Notes: generated from the letters alone by a model not told the origin. A stretch of 6,918 nucleotides of DNA from Prochloron sp. SP5CPC1 (GCA_014323965.1 JACONB010000129.1:1-6918), one strand, 5' to 3'; positions 1 to 5,761 are shown, counted from the stretch's first letter. Numbers and translations: made by a program.

Positions 1-53
1 AGGTCTTGGACGTTCACCACCACTTCTATAGTGGGAGTTTTCGAGGACTGCAT
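1..53 (-). CDS. ybeY: YbeY-like endoribonuclease / rRNA maturation factor, N-terminal fragment
   Basis: Only the first 17 codons are in the window; the gene runs off the left edge. The readable peptide is MQSSKTPTIEVVVNVQD followed by a partial codon. An N-terminal beta strand of the form (I/V)EV.VNVQD is how many cyanobacterial YbeY proteins begin, and ybeY commonly follows prfB and the small DUF3285 gene in cyanobacteria; both points are from family knowledge. YbeY is a metal-dependent RNase used in 16S rRNA 3'-end maturation and ribosome quality control, but its catalytic histidine motif lies outside this window. The ATG is 10 bases after the upstream stop, with AAGG (57-60) only three bases before it, so the genes are probably co-transcribed. 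The call rests on a short peptide plus gene order. Confidence 0.6.
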   Translation of the reverse strand, partial: MQSSKTPTIEVVVNVQD

Positions 54-63
54 CAACCTTACT

Positions 64-228
64 TCAGCGAGTTAAATAAGAAACACCAACCAAAAATACC
101 AGCAAACCAGTGGCAGTGAGAAAAAAATGGAACAAGGACTTCCCTCCCTTCCGTACCATATTACGCATAGCAAGTTTTACATAACTAGGTTTTACTTCAT
201 TTATTTGTGGTGCAGGTTCTTGATTCAT
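64..228 (-). CDS. DUF3285-type small single-pass membrane protein (54 aa)
   Basis: This 54-residue ORF starts at an ATG overlapping the prfB stop codon as ATGA and ends in TGA. A perfect AGGAGG (238-243) sits nine bases upstream, inside the end of prfB. The protein has a short polar N-terminus, a basic segment SYVKLAMRNMVRKGG (residues 15-29), one hydrophobic helix (about residues 32-51: SLFHFFLTATGLLVFLVGVS) and a short tail YLTR. The basic stretch before the helix suggests an N-in, single-pass membrane protein by the positive-inside rule. The sequence and its place after prfB fit the cyanobacterial DUF3285 family as I remember it. The biochemical role of that family is not known to me. Its stop overlap and strong ribosome binding site suggest translation coupled to prfB. 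Confidence 0.85.
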   Translation of the reverse strand: MNQEPAPQINEVKPSYVKLAMRNMVRKGGKSLFHFFLTATGLLVFLVGVSYLTR

Positions 229-1362
229 ATATTCTTTCCTCCTAATTGATTTTCTTGCCGTAAATAAGCCTCGATAAAATCATTGATATTGCCATTCATT
301 ACCTCATTAATACCAGTAGTTTCTACATTAGTCCGTAAATCCTTAACCATTTGATAAGGATGAAAGACATAATTCCTAATTTGGTTGCCCCAAGCTGCTT
401 CTACCATATCGCCGCGAATTTCGGCAATTGCCTGAGCCCGTTGTTCTTGGAGAATAACTAGTAATTTTGCTTTCAGAATAGCCAAGGCTTTTTCCTTATT
501 TTGCAGTTGGGACCGTTCTTGAGTACAGCGTACAGCAATACCAGTGGGAACGTGAACGATTCGCACTGCTGTTTCCACTTTATTAACGTTTTGTCCCCCT
601 TTACCACCTGCACGGGAAGTAGTAATTGCCAAGTCTTTCTCTGGAATGTCCAAATTAGCATCCTCAGCGCCTAAAGCAGGCATTACTTCCACCCCCGCAA
701 AGCTAGTTTGACGCTTACCATTGGCGTTAAAAGGGGAAATGCGCACCAAACGGTGAGTACCTTTTTCCGCTTTCAGATAGCCGTAGGCGTAACGCCCCTC
801 AATTTCGATAGTAACAGACTTAATCCCCGCTTCCTCTCCTGGAGAGAGTTCCGTCAAATGCACCCCATAGCCCTGCTGTTCCCCCCAACGCTTGTACATG
901 CGCAACAGCATTTCCACCCAGTCTTGAGCATCAGTTCCCCCAGCGCCAGCATTGATAGTTAAAACAGCCCCTTTGGCGTCGTAAGGACCGGACAAAAGTT
1001 GTTGTAGTTCAAAAGCGTCTAGTTGGAGGGACAGTTGGCTCAAATTGGTTTGGGCTTCCTGTTGTAAAGCTTCGTCCATTTCCAGTTCCAGGAGTTCTGC
1101 GATCGCCTTGGTATCTTCCAGGGTTTGCTGCCAATTATTGTATTGTTCGAGATTAGATTTAAGTTCGTTTAATACAGACAGAGTTTTTTGGGCTTCCTCC
1201 TGACTCTCCCAAAAGTCCGGTTGAGCTGCTGACTGCTCTAGGTCTTTTATTTTCGCGGACAGAGCAGGAATGTCAAAGATAGTCCTGAGTTTTACCCAGG
1301 CGCGAAGATATAGTTTCTACTTCTCGTTTCAGTTGTTCGATTTCCATCTTACTTTCAGACAT
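225..1362 (-). CDS. prfB: Peptide chain release factor 2 (RF2), expressed by programmed +1 frameshift
   Basis: RF2 recognises UGA and UAA in the ribosomal A site and triggers hydrolysis of the finished peptide. The gene has two frames. The zero frame runs 1362-1273 (29 codons, MSESKMEIEQ...GKTQDYL, then TGA). The +1 frame starts at GAC 1274 and runs to TGA 225-227 (349 residues). The joined protein is 378 residues, near the usual RF2 length of about 365. The codon-recognition tripeptide SPF is at joined residues 209-211 (ISPFNANGKRQTS) and the catalytic GGQ at 255-257 (RAGGKGGQNVNKVE), matching the spacing in E. coli RF2. SPF rather than PxT separates it from RF1. The N-terminal helical domain is about residues 30-130. 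A second in-frame ATG at 1347 (MEIEQLKR) would give 373 residues and resembles many cyanobacterial starts. Neither start has a clear Shine-Dalgarno, so the exact start is uncertain. It is first in a cluster with the DUF3285-type gene and ybeY. Confidence 0.95.
238..243 (-). promoter_or_regulatory. Ribosome binding site AGGAGG of the DUF3285-type gene
   Basis: A perfect Shine-Dalgarno hexamer lies nine bases before the ATG at 228, within the last codons of prfB, where it encodes part of LGGK. It is the strongest ribosome binding site in the window and is the main reason for accepting the 54-codon ORF as a gene. Confidence 0.8.
1272..1287 (-). promoter_or_regulatory. RF2 programmed +1 frameshift site
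   Basis: On the minus strand the zero frame reads CAG GAC TAT CTT TGA C. CTT TGA C is the classic RF2 slip site: when RF2 is scarce, termination at UGA is slow and the peptidyl-tRNA on CUU slips forward onto UUU, so reading continues at GAC. An upstream Shine-Dalgarno-like element normally stimulates this (AGGGGG in E. coli). Here the matching position holds AGGA (1286-1283), so the stimulator looks shorter. The frame downstream of GAC is open for 349 codons with RF2 motifs, so this is a recoding site and not a mutation. Confidence 0.93.
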
Positions 1363-1370
1363 CTCAATTT

Positions 1371-1382
1371 CAAAATATAGCA
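1371..1382 (-). promoter_or_regulatory. Possible extended -10 promoter element for prfB
   Basis: On the minus strand TG-C-TATATT (1382-1374) resembles an extended -10 box. No good -35 hexamer lies 16-18 bases upstream. Transcription starting about seven bases downstream would leave almost no leader before the ATG at 1362 but about 20 bases before the ATG at 1347, which would favour the shorter start. This is a weak, pattern-only call. Confidence 0.25.
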
Positions 1383-1384
1383 GA

Positions 1385-1439
1385 TGAGGTACCCTAGTTG
1401 CTCGTGCCGACACTAGGTTAAAATTCTTTCTACACCTCA
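1385..1439. repeat. Nested short inverted repeats upstream of prfB
   Basis: The outer arms TGAGGT (1385-1390) and ACCTCA (1434-1439) are perfect 6-base complements. Inside them, CCTAGT (1393-1398) and ACTAGG (1412-1417) form another 6-base pair around a 13-base loop. They sit just upstream of the candidate -10 box of prfB, so they could be an operator or simply chance. Confidence 0.3.
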
Positions 1440-1673
1440 AGCGAGAGTATCATATCATTCCCCAACCCTGCCTGATTCATTTCCTTCCCTCCCTTCGCGG
1501 ATCCGTTCCGGATAAGAAAAATTCCGGGTGAAGGGAAGAGGGGGCGACTCACCTTGGGGTAGGTTTTTTATGAGTAGGTTTTGGCTAGACTTGGAGGAGA
1601 AGGGGGGAAAGTAGACCTCGGTAGGAAAATAATAGTGAATAAAAACGAAAAGCAATATCAGGAAATATTTTTG

Positions 1674-2435
1674 ATGCCGATCAGGAAGTGCAAAAGCTAC
1701 CGACCAAAATTCGGACAAGGGAATAAGGAAAAAGGCTTCTCCCTGGAGGAATTCAAAATGCTTTATAGTGCAGACCCCTTCTACTCTTGGATAGGTCTTG
1801 ATTCAGACCTTATGTACGCTGCCCACAGGGCAGCAGGTGGAATGACTTCTGTGTATCGTCAAATCGGAATTGGTTGTGAACGGCTATTCCGTGCAGTGAT
1901 CATGGACACAGCAGGCTACACAGACCCCAAATTTGCCACATGGTCTTACACCACTAAAACCCAATCAGGAAAAACAAAGAAGTTATCTCTTGACGGAAGA
2001 CTGGAACTGGATGAAATAAAAAATCAAACCGTGCTGACTAACGTCAAAGACTGGATGAATAAATATTGTGATAATTTGGATGAAGTCACCTACCCTCATA
2101 ACGGAATCGTGTTTGAAGTACGTCAGGGATACAAAAGCAAGGACAGTAAACGTCAGAATGCCGATCTAGATAGCGCAACAGTAGCATGGGCAAACGATTA
2201 CCTGCCCGTGTTTGCCATATTTTCCTCACAGATTGATCCAGACATTGTTCTTAGATATAGAAACAACCGTTGCGGGATTCTCATGGGTACCATTAATGGA
2301 AATAATCAAACATCCCTGTATGCTTTCTGCGAAGAAATTTTAGGTTATGACCTAGCTGATTTCTTCAAACGTCAATCCACAGTGATTAAAAATGAAATTC
2401 ATGATGTCCTTGAAACCTTGTTGAGTGCAGAGTAA
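1674..2435 (+). CDS. Unrecognised protein, candidate type II restriction endonuclease
   Basis: A 253-residue soluble protein with no signal peptide or membrane segment. I do not recognise the family. It is proposed to be the restriction partner because it lies directly upstream of, and on the same strand as, a DNA methyltransferase with no other candidate nearby, and its size suits a type II enzyme. Notable segments are GGMTSVYRQIGIGCERLFR (residues 55-73) and a dense charged block FEVRQGYKSKDSKRQNAD (147-164) after a predicted strand, with acidic residues D134, D136 and E137 just before it. This could be a diverged PD-(D/E)xK-like site using E148 and K154 or K156, but the canonical ExK spacing is absent, so the nuclease role is an inference. 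The ATG at 1674 is chosen for its AGGAA (1660-1664). A GTG at 1635 behind AGGAAAA (1623-1629) and a TTG at 1581 remain possible; the segment before 1635 is glycine-rich and looks non-coding. It ends in TAA inside the first copy of a tandem repeat. Confidence 0.7.
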   Translation: MPIRKCKSYRPKFGQGNKEKGFSLEEFKMLYSADPFYSWIGLDSDLMYAAHRAAGGMTSVYRQIGIGCERLFRAVIMDTAGYTDPKFATWSYTTKTQSGKTKKLSLDGRLELDEIKNQTVLTNVKDWMNKYCDNLDEVTYPHNGIVFEVRQGYKSKDSKRQNADLDSATVAWANDYLPVFAIFSSQIDPDIVLRYRNNRCGILMGTINGNNQTSLYAFCEEILGYDLADFFKRQSTVIKNEIHDVLETLLSAE

Positions 2436-2476
2436 TAAAAATGAAAGTAGCCCAGTAATAAAAATGAAAGTAGCCC
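2431..2476 (+). repeat. 23-bp perfect tandem duplication at the R/M gene junction
   Basis: Bases 2431-2453 and 2454-2476 are identical. Each copy contains TAATAA followed by AAAATG AAA GTA GCC C. The first copy supplies the stop codon of the upstream gene and a decoy start at 2441 that reads MKVAQ and then stops. The second supplies the likely true start of the methyltransferase at 2464. The unit length is not a multiple of three, so the GTG at 2425 is in frame with the methyltransferase only because two copies are present. Confidence 0.97.
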
Positions 2477-3687
2477 AACGTTCAGACTACACATTCAAAT
2501 ATAACCTAAAATTAGGTAGACATGGATGGTTACGTTTAACCCCGGCTTATTCTGTAAAGCTGGTAACAGAGATTATAGAAAACATTCCTCAAAATTACTT
2601 TATTCTCGACCCCTTCTCAGGCACAGCCACAACAGGTCTTGTAGCCTCTGAACATGGGTTGTCTGCACATTGCTTTGATATAAACCCGTTTCTGATCTGG
2701 TTTGGTAATGCTAAGTGCAGGAATTATTCAACGAATGAACTGAAGAACCTAAAGTTAAGGGTTGGTAAATCCATGGTAGAGTGGAAGAAGATTGTGAATG
2801 AAAATAATTGGTTGCCTGACATATACAATATTAGTAGGTGGTGGTGTCAACATACCCAGAAAATACTTGCTGCACTTCGTCAGGCACTTGTTAACCAGTT
2901 CGGAGAACCAAAAGAAGATAACCTTTCATCTTTAGCATGGATTGGATTTTGCCGACTGGTCATTGAAACCTCTTCAGCAGCATTCAATCATGTGTCTATG
3001 TCATTTCGTGATAAAATAACAACGTTTGAGATTGAACAGGTAGAGTCTCTATACCAAGATATCATCAACAGGATTGTTCACAGCGCAAGGGAAGAACTTT
3101 CCGGTTCTGGATCAGTCCATTTTGTTGATTCAAGGGAAGTAGTATCTATCAATGATGTGGAGTATTCTCATGTTGTCACCTCTCCCCCCTACCCCAACCG
3201 AATAAGTTACATTCGTGAACTTCGTCCTTATATGTACTGGATGAAGTTTCTTGATACAGCCCTTTTCGCTGGTGAACTAGATTGGCAAGCCATTGGGGGA
3301 ACTTGGGGTGTGGCAACCAGTAGACTTAAATACTGGGAACCTAATGAGGTAAAACTGCCGGAATCATTGAAGCTAGTAGTTGCGCAAATCTTGGAAAAGA
3401 AAGAAAATAACACATTGTTAATGTCTAATTACGTGTGGAAGTATTTCCATGACATGTACTTGCACCTTCACAGCTTACGGAGTAGCCTGAAGAAAGGCGC
3501 TGTACTATATTATATCGTAGGTAATTCTAGTTTTTATGGGGTGCAAGTTCACACCGAAAAGATTCTTGAAGATTCTTTGAAATCCCTCGGGTTCACTAAC
3601 ATTGGTAACAAGGTGGTTAGAAAACGCAATAGCAAGAAGGAATTGTTTGAATATTGCGTTTATGGCACATGGAAGTCAAAACTATAG
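2464..3687 (+). CDS. SPPY-type DNA amino-methyltransferase (N4-cytosine or N6-adenine)
   Basis: A 407-residue S-adenosylmethionine-dependent DNA methyltransferase, presumably protecting host sites from the upstream candidate nuclease. A motif X-like segment is RHGWLRLTPAYSVKLV (residues 19-34). Motif I is DPFSGTATTG (49-58) and binds S-adenosylmethionine. The motif II acidic residue is D72 in CFDINP. The catalytic motif IV is TSPPYPNRISYIREL (239-253). KKGAVLYYIVGNSSFYG (343-359) is a conserved-looking C-terminal strand region. SPPY is more typical of N4-cytosine enzymes but also occurs in N6-adenine enzymes. About 180 residues separate motifs I and IV, so the target-recognition part may lie between them, giving an X-I-TRD-IV (alpha-like) order. 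The start at 2464 is chosen because motif X lies close behind it and because it sits in the repeat. A GTG at 2425 would add 13 residues read from the duplication. No clear Shine-Dalgarno precedes 2464, so coupling to the upstream gene is likely. Confidence 0.9.
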   Translation: MKVAQRSDYTFKYNLKLGRHGWLRLTPAYSVKLVTEIIENIPQNYFILDPFSGTATTGLVASEHGLSAHCFDINPFLIWFGNAKCRNYSTNELKNLKLRVGKSMVEWKKIVNENNWLPDIYNISRWWCQHTQKILAALRQALVNQFGEPKEDNLSSLAWIGFCRLVIETSSAAFNHVSMSFRDKITTFEIEQVESLYQDIINRIVHSAREELSGSGSVHFVDSREVVSINDVEYSHVVTSPPYPNRISYIRELRPYMYWMKFLDTALFAGELDWQAIGGTWGVATSRLKYWEPNEVKLPESLKLVVAQILEKKENNTLLMSNYVWKYFHDMYLHLHSLRSSLKKGAVLYYIVGNSSFYGVQVHTEKILEDSLKSLGFTNIGNKVVRKRNSKKELFEYCVYGTWKSKL

Positions 3688-3708
3688 CAACCGCCAGAGC
3701 CATAGCTC

Positions 3709-3881
3709 GTAGGGTGGGCAAAGTAGTCGAAAGATTTACAATTCATAGTTGGGAATTAATTTAATACCTTATCTGGTATAGTGTAATCATGACAGTTTAT
3801 TAAGCTTTCTGGTTTGGTGGGCAGTAATAAATTAATCCTCTATTATAGGGTAGCAAACATTTCTCAAATTGCCCACTCTAC
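3709..3881. repeat. Inverted-repeat pair, possible decayed MITE or dispersed intergenic repeat
   Basis: The left arm GTAGGGTGGGCAA (3709-3721) is the reverse complement of the right arm TTGCCCACTCTAC (3869-3881) except for one base, giving 12 of 13 matches across 173 bp. A further GTGGGCA (3817-3823) lies between them. GTAGGGTGGGCA is a core seen often in cyanobacterial intergenic repeats, from general knowledge. The interior is AT-rich and encodes nothing. I see no target-site duplication that would confirm transposition. Confidence 0.4.
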
Positions 3882-3996
3882 AGCCATATTTTGCAGATGT
3901 ATTACATAAACCTAATACAAGTGCTACAGCGGTCATTGTTAGAAATAATTTATTGAAACTATGTCCTAGAATTAAAGAGTAAAGGGGTAAAGGAGT

Positions 3997-4015
3997 GGTG
4001 CGTTACGAACGCACC
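3997..4015. repeat. Cyanobacterial-type palindromic repeat near the hlyD-like stop
   Basis: GGTGCGTT and AACGCACC form a perfect 8-bp inverted repeat around an ACG loop, followed by CTACG. Repeats with the core GTGCGTTACG...CGCACCCTAC are scattered through many cyanobacterial genomes. It lies 18 bases beyond the stop of the minus-strand secretion gene. It could therefore stabilise or help end that transcript, but no T-run follows on that strand. Confidence 0.6.
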
Positions 4016-4033
4016 CTACGACTGTTTCAAACC

Positions 4034-5752
4034 CTACCGTAGATTTTTCAGACTGTCTACCCGCTTATTAAACATATCGAACAACAGAGCAATTACCTTG
4101 CGATGCTCTCGAATCTTAATATTCGCAGTAATTGACATTCCCGACTGTAAAGGAATTGCTCGCTCCCCTACTAACAAATCCTGCTGATTTAAACTGACTT
4201 TAACCGGAAACCGATAGAACTGATAAATTTGGTCTGGTTCTAAAGCATCCTCCCCTACCAATATTACTTTCCCTTTAATATCGCCAAAATCGTGGTAAGG
4301 AAAAGAATCAATCCTGACATCAACTATCTGTCCCTCCCGGACAAAACCAATATCTTGGTTCGTCACAAAAACTTCAGCTATCAAAGTCTCATCAGGGACA
4401 ATTTTAACTGCTGTTTCTCCCAAATTGGGATTGGGAACACTACCTGGACCAACTTGCAAATCAAATACCGTCCCCCCTATAGGAGCCAGAACTTCTTGAT
4501 ACTTTAAAGTGACTTCTGTGCGGCTGATTTCACTGTTAATTTCGGCAATTCTTTTGTCATTCTCAACTATAGTTTTGCTCAACTGGCTGTCAATTGTCGC
4601 GATTTGTTGGTCATTGCGAGCGATATTATCCCGCACATCTCTCTCCGATAAAGCCATAGTGTTGGTTAACTCTTCTCGCGCCTGAGTTATATCCAACCGC
4701 AGCCTTTGTTCTTCTTCCTCTAATTGCTGGATCTCAGCCAAGCGAGTTTCTACCTCTTGTTTTTGCCTGTCGTATTCAATTTGGCCATTGGACTCTAGAT
4801 CCACCAATGCAGCGCGGCGATCGTTCACCTCCTGTTGCTGCCTCTCCATCTGAATTTGGGCAAGGGCCCCCTCCGCAACTAAGGGAACGATACTAACTAA
4901 AACCTTCTCTTCTAGGGAGAGACTTTCTCGCGCCTGAGTCATGGCTTGGCGGTTCCGTGCTCTAATTTGCCCCAGAACCAGGCGTTCCGTGGCTAGTCGC
5001 TCTCGTGTATCTTTTAACTGCACTTGATTTTGACTGAGTTGTTTCTCTAGTTGTTCTATTTCCAACCGAGAAGCCGCAACACGAGAATTGTATTCCGCTC
5101 TACTAGCAGCTAACCGACTTAACTGTTGCCCATTCAAACTAGCCGCAGCCCCGGGAACATTCAAGAGGGCGCGATAAAGTTGGTTTTCGTCCAACAGTGC
5201 CATTCTGTTTCTAGCAAGGGAGGCAATTTCTCGGGGTAGGTTCAGTGCAACAATTGCCGCCTCTAGATCCGCAGTGCCTAAAGATTCTGCCATTAGAGCG
5301 CGATAAAATTTGTTCTCTTGGGATAAAGATTCGCGAACTTTCTGGAAGGATTCCAATTGGGCTACTGCTGTGGTATTATCCAAAATGAAGAGGGGCCGAT
5401 CTTTTTCGACTTTATCCCCGTCTTCAATGTACACTTCCTGCACCACTCCATTTACAGGAACTTGTACCTCCTTCACTGCCCCCTCTGGTTTCAGTTGACC
5501 TTGGGCAGATACAATTTCTTCTAGTTCAGCGATGGAAGCCCAAGCAAGACCAAAAGTAGTTACCCCCACAATTGTCCAAATAACTGCCCGGGCCCAAACT
5601 GGAGATTGACGCAAAACTATTGGTTGGTCAAAGCTATCAAATTCATGCCCCTTTGGAAGTTCTTTTTCCAGTACGACATTTTTCCCCTTGGCAGAACCAT
5701 TGCCTTGGGCGTGCCCGTTCATCTTATTCCCGTTGCTGTTATTGCCATTCAT
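4034..5752 (-). CDS. HlyD-family membrane fusion protein (type I secretion adaptor)
   Basis: A 572-residue adaptor that would link an inner-membrane ABC exporter to an outer-membrane channel. The N-terminus is Asn/Gly-rich and polar (residues 1-25), followed by one membrane helix (about 55-73, AVIWTIVGVTTFGLAWASI), with most of the protein in the periplasm. The first half of the lipoyl/barrel-sandwich domain is about residues 92-126 (VPVNGVVQEVYIEDGDKV), and its second half is 419-453 (VLAPIGGTVFDLQVGPGS). Between them lies a long Gln/Glu/Arg-rich coiled coil (about 205-418). A beta-barrel domain follows (about 456-548). E. coli HlyD is 478 residues, so this one is longer, mostly in the hairpin and N-terminus. 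The gene lies 80 bases downstream of the ABC exporter on the same strand. The ATG at 5752 has only AGG about ten bases upstream; an in-frame ATG at residue 11 is an alternative. The substrate is not identifiable. Confidence 0.92.
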   Translation of the reverse strand: MNGNNSNGNKMNGHAQGNGSAKGKNVVLEKELPKGHEFDSFDQPIVLRQSPVWARAVIWTIVGVTTFGLAWASIAELEEIVSAQGQLKPEGAVKEVQVPVNGVVQEVYIEDGDKVEKDRPLFILDNTTAVAQLESFQKVRESLSQENKFYRALMAESLGTADLEAAIVALNLPREIASLARNRMALLDENQLYRALLNVPGAAASLNGQQLSRLAASRAEYNSRVAASRLEIEQLEKQLSQNQVQLKDTRERLATERLVLGQIRARNRQAMTQARESLSLEEKVLVSIVPLVAEGALAQIQMERQQQEVNDRRAALVDLESNGQIEYDRQKQEVETRLAEIQQLEEEEQRLRLDITQAREELTNTMALSERDVRDNIARNDQQIATIDSQLSKTIVENDKRIAEINSEISRTEVTLKYQEVLAPIGGTVFDLQVGPGSVPNPNLGETAVKIVPDETLIAEVFVTNQDIGFVREGQIVDVRIDSFPYHDFGDIKGKVILVGEDALEPDQIYQFYRFPVKVSLNQQDLLVGERAIPLQSGMSITANIKIREHRKVIALLFDMFNKRVDSLKNLR

Positions 5753-5761
5753 AATTGGTAG

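Larger units (their letters stand above)
1363..1673. other. Divergent intergenic region between prfB and the restriction-modification unit
   Basis: About 310 bases separate the two divergent units and hold no ORF I can support. It contains nested inverted repeats next to prfB: TGAGGT 1385-1390 with ACCTCA 1434-1439, and CCTAGT 1393-1398 with ACTAGG 1412-1417. Further on, a pyrimidine-rich stretch at 1481-1496 has a purine-rich partner at 1530-1545 (CTTCCCT 1484-1490 pairs with AGGGAAG 1532-1538). A purine-rich stretch at 1590-1616 includes GGAGGAGAAGGGGGG. No convincing sigma-70 promoter for the plus-strand genes is visible. The frame of the following gene is open back to a TTG at 1581, so the right end could be partly coding. 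Confidence 0.5.
3688..4033. other. Repeat-bearing intergenic region between convergent genes
   Basis: About 346 bases lie between two convergent genes. It is AT-rich and has no supportable ORF. It holds a dispersed-repeat-like pair of arms (3709-3721 and 3869-3881), a third GTGGGCA core at 3817-3823, a weak hairpin ATACC...GGTAT (3764-3779) and the GC-rich palindrome at 3997-4015. No hairpin followed by a T tract is clear enough to be called a terminator for either gene. Confidence 0.6.

Noticed and set aside
473..661. Minus-strand ORF of 62 codons in another frame of prfB
   Set aside because: It overlaps the GGQ region of prfB in a different frame and resembles no protein family.
708..962. 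Plus-strand ORF of 84 codons opposite prfB
   Set aside because: It lies wholly opposite the conserved SPF-containing part of prfB and has no family-like features.
1080..1362. prfB read as a truncated or frameshift-mutated pseudogene
   Set aside because: The frame break is exactly at CTT TGA C, the known RF2 recoding site, and both frames encode typical RF2 sequence on either side of it.
1455..1718. Minus-strand ORF of 87 codons in the intergenic region
   Set aside because: It runs opposite the start of the candidate endonuclease, has a low-complexity composition and lacks a ribosome binding site or recognisable motif.
2425..2463. GTG at 2425 as the methyltransferase start
   Set aside because: The extra 13 residues are only read in frame because of the tandem duplication, and the ATG at 2464 is repeated in both copies. 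The ATG is preferred, though the GTG is not excluded.
3228..3413. Minus-strand ORF of 61 codons opposite the methyltransferase
   Set aside because: It is a shadow of a strongly supported coding region.
3764..3779. ATACC...GGTAT hairpin as a terminator of the restriction-modification unit
   Set aside because: The stem is only five bases, AT-rich and not followed by a T tract.
4292..4507. Plus-strand ORF of 71 codons opposite the HlyD-type gene
   Set aside because: It lies opposite the conserved second lipoyl half and beta-barrel of the adaptor, with no support of its own.
5310..5498. Plus-strand ORF of 62 codons opposite the HlyD-type gene
   Set aside because: It lies opposite the first lipoyl half and its composition looks like a reverse-strand artefact.
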